DNA of 5,285 nt from Cryomorphaceae bacterium. Lineage in GTDB: Bacteria; Bacteroidota; Bacteroidia; Flavobacteriales; UBA7312. This document shows, in pieces, positions 1 to 5,285 of this stretch. A program made the translations under genes and the position numbers. The DNA lies in contig JABAYQ010000146.1 in assembly GCA_018608925.1 (NCBI GenBank), forward strand, positions 1 to 5,285, in the 5' to 3' direction. The first letter of the stretch is position 1, and each line of letters opens with the position of its first letter. A model generated the notes under the pieces. It worked only from the letters and a program-made list of their open reading frames with translations. It was not told the origin of the DNA and did no database searches.

Positions 1-350
1 ATCTATATGTTTTAATTTAAACTCAAAAATTGATTTGCTAAAGTACAAAAATTAGAAAAGATATCTACATTTCATACCTAAGAATCAAAAGAAATAAACA
101 CAAATTTGTTAATCAATGTGATTTCAAGCGTAAAAGCTATTTTTTTTCTAGCAAAAAAACACTTAAATTTGACAAGCTTAACCTTAAAGCTAACTTAAAA
201 AAACAGTACATGAAAGCACTTACTTCAAGTCTAGATAAAATCTTTGTAAATAGTTTTTTTCCTTACTTAAAGATTTTTCAGAATATCTTCAGGCTATTTT
301 ACCCAAAAATCATTTGCTATATTATTTATTTGATTACAGTTTCTGCAATT
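1..350. other. AT-rich intergenic region without a convincing gene
   Basis: This 350-base stretch follows the 3' end of the leftward hydrolase gene and runs to the window edge. It is very AT-rich, with homopolymer runs of T and A, and stops are frequent in all frames. No RNA gene fold is recognisable and no strong GC-rich hairpin with a T-tract is present, so no terminator can be assigned for the metG-hydrolase unit. Minor signals are an exact -7-like TAAATTTG at 164-171 (plus strand), a 10-base palindrome ACAAATTTGT at 100-109, and a cluster of CTTAA pentamers at 162-198. A 51-codon open frame at 210-365 (plus) starts downstream of the -7-like box. It overlaps the hydrolase 3' end and looks like an AT-rich chance frame. 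Confidence 0.6.
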
Positions 351-1550
351 TTAATACACAATTAGTTTGCGGTTTGCTTGTCTGTTATTTGAACTTAAAA
401 TAACAGAATAAATTCCTGATTTCAGATCATGTAAATTTAATTTTTGAGAACTCACACTTTTCTTAGAAAAAACTAACTTTCCAAGAGCATTGTAAATTTT
501 CAAATCAACATTTTTTTGCAACGTTTCAATAGCAATATTTCCAGATGTTGGATTTGGATAAACAACTAAGTCAAATAATGGATTTTCATTTGTAGAAATT
601 GTTGTTTGATTGCAATCTAGAAGAGAGTATAAAAAATCAGCAACAAATGGCACAGAAAAAGCACTCATATTTGCAGTAGCAACAGGAGCTAAGTGACCAC
701 CACTTTCGAAGGTATATAGATCGTTATTGATTTCAAGAGATTCTGCACTAGAATGAATTTCTCCAGACCCACACAAAATAGGTAAAAGCGATATCCCCAA
801 TGCGTAGTCGCAATTATAAGATACGGTAGCATCATCTTGTGCGTGAACACTGACGATGGGTGGATCAAGCGAATCCATAAATGACTTTAAATATATAGCT
901 CCCGCCAAACTAATTACTGCTTTTGGTTTAGAAGAATAACCAGGATTACCACTATTGCCCTCCAAACCACCCGCAGCATCTACAAATGGCTGCAAATAAA
1001 CAGGAACCTCATCTTCATGATTCAAAAAAGCTAGATTAATAGCAGCTACAGCTCCTGCAGAATAGCCTCCTATAAAAACTTGAGAGCTATCAATTCCGTA
1101 AGTATTATTATTTACACTAACGTCTTGTTTAAAATAACGGACTGCTGCCTTCATATCACTAATAGCATTAAACACCGTCTGAATCATTATATTAGAATCC
1201 AACAAGCTAAACTGAGAAGTTAATCGGTATTGAATGGAAGCGGTTACATATCCTTTTTTTGCAAAAGACTTACAAAAAGCTATCGCCTCAGGATTGTTCT
1301 TATTACCTGCATAAAAGCTTCCGCCATGAGCAAAAATAATTAAGGGTCTATTTGCAAACTCATCGCCTTGAGGAAGATAAATATCCATGTCTAGTCCCGA
1401 TTCAGAAGATGACCAATCATAAACGTCTGAATACTCTACTGTAATAACATCCGAATCAGTAAAAATATCGTCTTGATACCTTCCTTCACATTGGCTGTAA
1501 ATAAGGCTAGGAATGCCAAAAAGTAAAAAAATTAATACGTTATTTCTCAT
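351..1550 (-). CDS. Secreted alpha/beta-hydrolase (esterase/lipase-like) with T9SS C-terminal sorting domain
   Basis: This 399-residue protein is predicted to be exported and to hydrolyse an ester substrate that cannot be named from sequence. Residues 1-19 form a signal peptide (basic MRNN, then a hydrophobic stretch ending IYS), with likely cleavage before Gln20; there is no lipobox. The catalytic alpha/beta-hydrolase domain spans about residues 35-312. It has an HGGSF oxyanion-hole motif (75-79), a GYSAG nucleophile elbow with Ser164, a probable acid Asp240 in HAQDDATV, and a probable His286 in GGHLAP. This pattern is typical of the carboxylesterase/BD-FAE-like group. Residues about 328-399 are a type A T9SS sorting domain: the YPNPTSG motif (331-337), beta-rich repeats, [12 protein letters not shown], and a terminal KLIVY. 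In T9SS bacteria such tails direct cargo across the outer membrane and are usually removed. The ATG overlaps the metG stop as ATGA, with no Shine-Dalgarno, so translational coupling is likely. Specificity (lipase, feruloyl or acetyl-xylan esterase, peptidase) is unresolved. Confidence 0.88.
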   Translation of the reverse strand: MRNNVLIFLLFGIPSLIYSQCEGRYQDDIFTDSDVITVEYSDVYDWSSSESGLDMDIYLPQGDEFANRPLIIFAHGGSFYAGNKNNPEAIAFCKSFAKKGYVTASIQYRLTSQFSLLDSNIMIQTVFNAISDMKAAVRYFKQDVSVNNNTYGIDSSQVFIGGYSAGAVAAINLAFLNHEDEVPVYLQPFVDAAGGLEGNSGNPGYSSKPKAVISLAGAIYLKSFMDSLDPPIVSVHAQDDATVSYNCDYALGISLLPILCGSGEIHSSAESLEINNDLYTFESGGHLAPVATANMSAFSVPFVADFLYSLLDCNQTTISTNENPLFDLVVYPNPTSGNIAIETLQKNVDLKIYNALGKLVFSKKSVSSQKLNLHDLKSGIYSVILSSNNRQANRKLIVY

Positions 1551-3229
1551 TTTAGTTTATTTAATTGTTCTTCCATTTTATCGTCTTCTATTTTAGCAAA
1601 CAAAAGTGCCGATGAATTTATTTTATGGTCTTTATCAAGACTCTTAGACTCATCCCAGCTAGTAAAATTAACATTTAACATTTGAGATAATTGTTTTGCA
1701 GCAAAAGGTAAAAAAGGCTCAAGATATACGCTTAAACTAGCACTTATTTGCAAGGCTATATTAAGTATTGTTTCTGTTCTTTTTTCATCGGTCTTCTTAA
1801 GTTTCCAAGGCTCGGTATCTGCTAAGTATTTATTTCCTAATCGAGCAATATTCATGACTTCGGAAAGACCATCTCTCATTTTATAATTCTCAATGCAATC
1901 TCCTACTTTATCGCCACAACAATCTAAATAAGACAATACTTCTTTGTCGTAATCTTGTAAAGCGTTTTGGCCTGGTACAAGACCATCGTAATATTTATTG
2001 GTCAATACTACAACTCTATTAATGAAATTACCTAATATTCCCACTAGCTCACTATTGTTTCTAGTTTGAAAATCTTTCCAAGTAAAATCAGTATCTTTTG
2101 ATTCGGGAGCAGTAGCACAAAGAACATATCTTAATGCGTCTTGTTGTCCTTCAAAATCTTTCAAATATTCGTGCAACCAAATAGCCCAATTTCTAGATGT
2201 AGACAACTTCTGTCCTTCTAAATTTAAAAACTCGTTTGCAGGAACATTTACTGGCAAAGCAAAGTCTCCATGTGCTTTTAAAATAATTGGGAAAATAATA
2301 GCATGAAAAACAATGTTATCTTTTCCAATAAAATGAATCAAATTAGCATCCTTTTTCCAATAATCTTTCCAATCTTTATTGTTCTGGCTAGCCCACTCTT
2401 TAGTAGCTGAAATGTAACCGATAGGTGCGTCTAACCAAACGTATAAAACTTTACCATCCGCTCCTTCAACAGGAACCTGAACTCCCCAATCCAAGTCTCT
2501 TGTCATTGCTCTTTCTCTAAGCCCGCTGTTTATCCAAGACATGCATTGGCCATTTACTTGAGATCGCCATTGCTTGGGGTCGTGATGTAACTCTCCATCT
2601 AGTATTCCGTTTTCAATCCAATCTTTTAACCAAACTTCGTGGTCTTGCATTGGCAAATACCAATGGCTTGTTGATTTTAAAACAGGCGTGTTTCCACTTA
2701 ATGTAGACTTAGGATCTATAAGTTCGTTAGGACTAAGAGCAGAACCACATTTTTCACATTGATCTCCATAAGCTCCATCAAACGAACACTTAGGACATTG
2801 ACCACTAATATATCTATCGGCCAAAAATTGTTGGTGCTCTTGATCGTAAAACTGCTCGCTAGTTTTTTTAGTGAAGATGTTTTTGCTCTCTAAAACGGAG
2901 AAAAATTCTTGTGCTGTCTGATGATGTAGTTCTTCCGAAGTCCTGTGGTAAATATCAAAATCTATTCCGAATTCTTTAAAAGTACTTTTATTTAAATCGT
3001 GGTAATAGTCTACAATTTCTTTAGGTGTTTTACCTTCTTTTTTAGCTCGCAAAGTAATTGCAGCGCCATGTTCGTCAGAGCCACAAACAAAAAGCACATC
3101 ATCTTTTTTAAGCTTCCTATATCTTACATATATATCTGCTGGCAAGTATGCGCCTGCTATATGACCAATATGTAAAGGGCCGTTTGCGTAAGGCAAGGCA
3201 GAAGTAACTGTATATTTTTTTGAATTCAT
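1547..3229 (-). CDS. metG: Methionyl-tRNA synthetase (MetRS), form lacking the C-terminal tRNA-binding domain
   Basis: This cytoplasmic class I aminoacyl-tRNA synthetase charges tRNA-Met with methionine using ATP. The Rossmann catalytic domain starts at the N-terminus with [11 protein letters not shown] (HIGH at 20-23) and carries the KMSKS counterpart KLSTS at 341-345. Between them lies the zinc knuckle, with Cys145, Cys148, Cys158 and Cys161 (CPKC...CEKC). By comparison with E. coli MetG, likely methionine-pocket residues are Leu12, Tyr14, Asp52, Trp265, Tyr272 and His309. The helical anticodon domain has candidates Asn401 and Arg405 (NFINR) and Trp475 (EPWKLKK) for the CAU-reading residues. 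The protein ends at residue 560 in [15 protein letters not shown]. Many bacterial MetRS, including E. coli (about 677 residues), continue from such a linker into an EMAPII/Trbp111-like dimerisation and tRNA-binding domain, which is absent here. The start is secure because an in-frame TAA lies directly before the ATG. It is first in a leftward unit with the hydrolase gene and divergent from ldcA. Confidence 0.97.
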   Translation of the reverse strand: MNSKKYTVTSALPYANGPLHIGHIAGAYLPADIYVRYRKLKKDDVLFVCGSDEHGAAITLRAKKEGKTPKEIVDYYHDLNKSTFKEFGIDFDIYHRTSEELHHQTAQEFFSVLESKNIFTKKTSEQFYDQEHQQFLADRYISGQCPKCSFDGAYGDQCEKCGSALSPNELIDPKSTLSGNTPVLKSTSHWYLPMQDHEVWLKDWIENGILDGELHHDPKQWRSQVNGQCMSWINSGLRERAMTRDLDWGVQVPVEGADGKVLYVWLDAPIGYISATKEWASQNNKDWKDYWKKDANLIHFIGKDNIVFHAIIFPIILKAHGDFALPVNVPANEFLNLEGQKLSTSRNWAIWLHEYLKDFEGQQDALRYVLCATAPESKDTDFTWKDFQTRNNSELVGILGNFINRVVVLTNKYYDGLVPGQNALQDYDKEVLSYLDCCGDKVGDCIENYKMRDGLSEVMNIARLGNKYLADTEPWKLKKTDEKRTETILNIALQISASLSVYLEPFLPFAAKQLSQMLNVNFTSWDESKSLDKDHKINSSALLFAKIEDDKMEEQLNKLK

Positions 3230-3244
3230 TTAATGGTATTATTA

Positions 3245-3252
3245 TATCTTAG
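3245..3252 (+). promoter_or_regulatory. Candidate -7 box of the ldcA promoter (TATCTTAG)
   Basis: TATCTTAG matches TAnnTTTG at all but one of the defined positions. It lies 27 bases upstream of the ldcA ATG. A TTTG at 3219-3222, just inside the metG start region, could act as the -33 element with a 22-base spacer. That is near the long end of spacings I recall for this promoter class. The box directly abuts the opposite-strand metG box. Confidence 0.35.
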
Positions 3253-3260
3253 CAAAGATA
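3253..3260 (-). promoter_or_regulatory. Candidate -7 box of the metG promoter (TATCTTTG)
   Basis: Read on the minus strand, these bases are TATCTTTG, an exact match to the Bacteroidota primary-sigma -7 consensus TAnnTTTG. The box lies 23 bases before the metG ATG, which would leave a short leader. No clear TTG is seen at the -33 position, which would fall at the beginning of ldcA. This is a motif match plus a sensible location; no transcription start is known. Confidence 0.5.
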
Positions 3261-3279
3261 TTAAAAGGTGTAAATTAGG

Positions 3280-4200
3280 ATGACTAAATTAAAACAATTA
3301 AAATCTATTCCAAACCCACTTCAGAAAGGGGATAAAATTGGACTTATTTCCACAGCCAGAAAAATTAGTCAACAAGAGCTTGACTTTTCTGTGCAATTAA
3401 TAAGAAGTTGGGGCTATGAAGTCGTTTTTTCGAAAAATTTGTTTGAGCAAGACAATCAATTTAGCGGAACAGACAAACAAAGAGCAAGCGACTTGCAGCA
3501 AATGATTAATGATTCAGAAATCAAAGCAATTTTGTGTGTTAGAGGAGGATATGGAACCGTTAAAATAATTGATAAAATTGATTTTAGCCCTTTACAAAAA
3601 AATCCCAAATGGATAATGGGTTATAGTGATGTAACCGTGCTGCACTCCCACCTTCACCAATTATCTATTGCTAGTATTCATTGTTCTATGCCAATAAATT
3701 TTGAAGGCAATAGCCCATTATCTTTAAGTAGCATACAAAGCACCCTAAATGGGGAGCCTATATTATATGAAACTGAAAGCCATCCTTTAAACATTAAAGG
3801 AAAAGCTCAAGCACAAATAATAGGAGGAAATTTATCTATATTATATAGCCTATGTGGTAGCCAATCAGACATCAACACCGATGGCAAGATTTTATTTTTA
3901 GAAGACCTAGACGAATACCTATACCATATAGACAGAATGATTGTCAATCTGAAAAGAAACAATAAACTCTCTAAATTGGCTGGACTTATAATTGGAGGAA
4001 TGACTAAAATGCACGACAACGAAGTGCCTTTTGGAAAAAATGCAAGTCAAATAATTTTAGATGCAGTAAAAGAATATAAGTATCCGGTTTGTTTTAATTT
4101 TCCTGCTGGCCATGTAAAAAACAATGTATGTCTTAAACTTGGAGTCGAAGCAACACTAGAGGTTGGCGATACAACAATACTCAGATATGGCCAGGCATAA
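3280..4200 (+). CDS. ldcA: LD-carboxypeptidase (muramoyltetrapeptide carboxypeptidase, peptidase family S66)
   Basis: This 306-residue enzyme is expected to remove the terminal D-alanine from murein tetrapeptides by cleaving the L,D bond, a step in cytoplasmic peptidoglycan recycling. There is no signal peptide, which fits a cytosolic location. The family signature is clear. An N-terminal domain opens with LQKGDKIGLISTARKI and contains VRGGYG (88-93). The nucleophile Ser116 sits in GYSD, Glu208 in LFLEDLDEYLYHIDRM, and His278 in FPAGH, together giving the Ser-Glu-His triad of S66 peptidases. The length is normal for the family. An in-frame TAA three codons before the ATG fixes the start to here or later; AAAAGG at 3263-3268 is a weak, distant ribosome-binding candidate. 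The gene is divergent from metG, and its last 14 bases overlap yraN, so the two are probably co-transcribed. The main uncertainty is substrate: some S66 proteins act on other peptides or antibiotics (MccF type), but size and context favour murein recycling. Confidence 0.93.
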   Translation: MTKLKQLKSIPNPLQKGDKIGLISTARKISQQELDFSVQLIRSWGYEVVFSKNLFEQDNQFSGTDKQRASDLQQMINDSEIKAILCVRGGYGTVKIIDKIDFSPLQKNPKWIMGYSDVTVLHSHLHQLSIASIHCSMPINFEGNSPLSLSSIQSTLNGEPILYETESHPLNIKGKAQAQIIGGNLSILYSLCGSQSDINTDGKILFLEDLDEYLYHIDRMIVNLKRNNKLSKLAGLIIGGMTKMHDNEVPFGKNASQIILDAVKEYKYPVCFNFPAGHVKNNVCLKLGVEATLEVGDTTILRYGQA

Positions 4201-4537
4201 TGATTTAGGTAAAAAAGGAGAGGAAATAGCAGCCGACTTCTTAAAAAAAAATGGAGCAAATATTTTACAAAGAAATTGGCGTTTTCTAAAAGCAGAAATA
4301 GATATTATTTTTCTTGATGAAAATATTCTTGTCTTGGCTGAAGTAAAAACGAGGAGCACATCAGCTCATGGAAACCCAGAAGAATTTATTAGCGATAAAA
4401 AGTTATCTCTGTATTTAGACGCCGCAGAAGAATATTTAAAAGAAAATAAAATGGATAACGAAATTCGATTTGATATTGTTTCTATTGTATATTATTCTGA
4501 AAAACCTATTATAAAGTACATCAAAGATGCCTTTTAA
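4187..4537 (+). CDS. yraN: YraN/UPF0102 family protein, predicted nuclease fold
   Basis: This small cytoplasmic protein of 116 residues belongs to the UPF0102 (YraN) family. The family has a PD-(D/E)XK-like, Holliday-junction-resolvase-type fold, but its cellular role is not established. The N-terminal signature is LGKKGEEIAADFL (7-19), followed by LQRNWRFLKAEIDII (27-41). The probable metal-binding residues are Glu37 and Asp39 in AEID and Glu52 and Lys54 in AEVKTR. The first position of the usual GEID motif is Ala here, a change I recall in Bacteroidota homologues. The chosen start, MARHNDLGKKGEE, matches the family N-terminus. A TTG 24 bases upstream (4163) would extend it by eight residues but lies deeper inside ldcA and adds nothing conserved. 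No Shine-Dalgarno is visible, and the 14-base overlap with ldcA suggests translational coupling. Length is normal for the family. Confidence 0.92.
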   Translation: MARHNDLGKKGEEIAADFLKKNGANILQRNWRFLKAEIDIIFLDENILVLAEVKTRSTSAHGNPEEFISDKKLSLYLDAAEEYLKENKMDNEIRFDIVSIVYYSEKPIIKYIKDAF

Positions 4538-4549
4538 ATTTGTTTATTC

Positions 4550-4557
4550 TACCTTTG
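4550..4557 (+). promoter_or_regulatory. Candidate -7 box of the pseudouridine synthase promoter (TACCTTTG)
   Basis: TACCTTTG matches the Bacteroidota -7 consensus TAnnTTTG exactly and lies 16 bases before the ATG at 4574. This supports both that start and independent transcription from yraN, despite a gap of only 36 bases. No convincing -33 TTG is present at the usual distance; a nearer TTTG at 4539-4542 is too close. No terminator hairpin is seen after yraN, so read-through is also possible. Confidence 0.5.
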
Positions 4558-4573
4558 TATAAAATATTATAAC

Positions 4574-5285
4574 ATGAGCCCAGCAAGTAGAAGGCCTAAT
4601 TCGTCTAGAAATAACAAAAGTTCTTCCTTTAAAAGAAATGATAGAGATGACAAACGTACATCTTCATCAAGAGACAATAGAGGATCTTCATCACAAAGAG
4701 ATGACAGAAGACCATCTTCGTCAAGAGATAGCAATAGTTCTTCATCACAAAGAGACGACAGAAGGCCATCTACTTCAAGAGATACAAGAAGTTCTTCATC
4801 ACAAAGAGACGATAGAAGACCATCAACTTCAAGAGATACAAGAAGTTCTTCTTTCCCAAGAAACGATAGAGACGATAGAAAACCATCAACTTCAAGAGAT
4901 ACAAGAAGTTCTTCATCACAAAGAGACGATAGAAGACCATCAACCTCAAGAGATACAAGAAGTTCTTCATCACAAAGAGACGATAGAAGACCATCTACTT
5001 CAAGAGATACAAGAGGTTCTTTTCAAAGAGACGATAGAAGGCCCTCTTTTAGAAATAAAATTTCTAAAAGAACGGTTGAAGAAACTAAACCAGGGATGCG
5101 AATAAATCAGTTTATAGCACATTCGGGAATAAGTTCTAGAAGAGAAGCTGATAAATTAATTGTTGCCGGTTTAGTTTCTGTAAACGGAAAAGTAATCACA
5201 GAAATGGGGTTTAGAGTTTTGCCTACAGACGTTGTTAAATTTAATAACGAAAGTATTTCTTCAGAAAAATTACAATATCTATTGT
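4574..5285 (+). CDS. rRNA pseudouridine synthase (RsuA/RluB family), 3'-truncated by the window edge, with repetitive Arg/Ser/Asp N-terminal extension
   Basis: The open frame runs from ATG 4574 through 237 full codons and leaves the window without a stop. Residues 1-174 are low-complexity and almost devoid of hydrophobic residues. They are dominated by an 18-residue repeat rich in Arg, Ser, Asp and Thr, and are predicted to be disordered. From Met175 an S4 RNA-binding domain follows (about 175-235): MRINQFIAHSGISSRREAD, then LIVAGLVSVNGKVITEMG, then VLPTDVVKFNNESIS. This order is characteristic of the RsuA/RluB/RluE/RluF pseudouridine synthases, which isomerise a specific uridine in rRNA. The catalytic domain with its Asp would lie beyond the edge, so target base and exact subfamily (RluB-like is my best guess) cannot be fixed. 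ATG 4574 is the first ATG after an in-frame stop (the yraN TAA at 4535) and follows a -7 box. An internal start at Met175 would give a conventional-length enzyme. Basic extensions, usually Gly/Arg- or Ser-rich, are known on Bacteroidota homologues. Confidence 0.87.
   Translation, partial: MSPASRRPNSSRNNKSSSFKRNDRDDKRTSSSRDNRGSSSQRDDRRPSSSRDSNSSSSQRDDRRPSTSRDTRSSSSQRDDRRPSTSRDTRSSSFPRNDRDDRKPSTSRDTRSSSSQRDDRRPSTSRDTRSSSSQRDDRRPSTSRDTRGSFQRDDRRPSFRNKISKRTVEETKPGMRINQFIAHSGISSRREADKLIVAGLVSVNGKVITEMGFRVLPTDVVKFNNESISSEKLQYLL
4616..5047 (+). repeat. In-frame tandem repeats, 54-bp unit (18 residues) with 63-bp variants
   Basis: The repeats code for the pseudouridine synthase extension, residues 15-158. 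The consensus is RSSSSQRDDRRPSTSRDT. Units are: a diverged 63-bp copy at 4616-4678; 54-bp copies at 4679-4732, 4733-4786 and 4787-4840; a 63-bp variant at 4841-4903 (SSSFPRNDRDDRKPSTSRDT core); 54-bp copies at 4904-4957 and 4958-5011; and a decayed partial copy at 5012-5047. The copies at 4787, 4904 and 4958 differ from one another by only one or two bases, all synonymous, which indicates recent duplication or gene conversion. All lengths are multiples of three, so copy-number change would keep the gene in frame. Each 18-residue unit holds five Arg and three Asp, with eight Ser or Thr. Confidence 0.95.

Noticed and set aside
136..156. GCTA-T8C-TAGC inverted repeat flanked by T and A runs as a terminator of the hydrolase unit
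   Set aside because: The stem is only four base pairs with a nine-base loop and lies about 200 bases past the stop codon, too weak to call.
210..365. 51-codon plus-strand open frame downstream of a -7-like box, hydrophobic C-terminal half
   Set aside because: It lies in very AT-rich DNA where Ile/Phe/Tyr/Leu-rich chance frames are common, has no ribosome-binding site, matches no family I recognise and overlaps the 3' end of the hydrolase gene.
3807..4359. Three minus-strand frames of 67-70 codons (3807-4019, 4047-4259, 4156-4359)
   Set aside because: They are antisense to ldcA and yraN, which have clear family motifs and intact catalytic residues. The antisense frames show no recognisable domain.
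4770..4994. 74-codon minus-strand frame with repeated MVFYRLFVMKNFLYLL
   Set aside because: It is the antisense reading of the same repeats, confined to the array, with no start signal or domain.
4616..5047. Direct repeats as a possible CRISPR array
   Set aside because: The repeats are contiguous, in frame and coding, with no unique spacers between them.
4638..5105. 155-codon plus-strand frame with HHKETIEDH-like repeats as a novel repeat protein
   Set aside because: It is the shifted reading of the 54-bp repeats. The frame starting at 4574 continues into a recognisable S4 domain and has a promoter box, so it is the real gene.

Overview
The window is low-GC DNA whose gene content and signals point to a member of the Bacteroidota, most likely a flavobacteria-like lineage. 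Three things support this. One gene product carries a type IX secretion (T9SS, Por) C-terminal sorting domain. Clear Shine-Dalgarno sequences are absent or weak. Three short intergenic sites match the Bacteroidota -7 promoter box TAnnTTTG exactly or with one mismatch. No mobile element, tRNA, rRNA or CRISPR array is visible.

Layout: positions 1-350 are AT-rich and hold no convincing gene. A leftward two-gene unit follows: metG (methionyl-tRNA synthetase, 3229 to 1547) and, overlapping it by the four bases ATGA, a secreted alpha/beta-hydrolase (esterase/lipase-like) with an N-terminal signal peptide and a T9SS sorting tail (1550 to 351). A 50-bp divergent promoter region (3230-3279) separates metG from a rightward unit. 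That unit is ldcA (LD-carboxypeptidase, 3280-4200) overlapping yraN (UPF0102 nuclease-fold protein, 4187-4537). After a 36-bp gap with its own -7 box comes a rightward gene (4574 to beyond 5285). It encodes an RsuA/RluB-type rRNA pseudouridine synthase with a repetitive Arg/Ser/Asp N-terminal extension of about 170 residues, followed by an S4 RNA-binding domain. The catalytic domain lies past the right edge.

Functionally this is mostly a housekeeping stretch: tRNA charging, muropeptide recycling, a conserved nuclease-like protein and rRNA modification. The exported hydrolase is the accessory gene. The points most worth following are (i) a MetRS that stops at the linker where many relatives continue into a C-terminal tRNA-binding domain, with the hydrolase gene starting at that very codon; (ii) the 54-bp tandem repeat array encoding an SR/RD-like disordered tail on the pseudouridine synthase, which also holds open long spurious reading frames; and (iii) a compact inverted repeat that forms back-to-back -7 boxes between metG and ldcA. 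I found no convincing evidence of a wholly new multi-gene system here.
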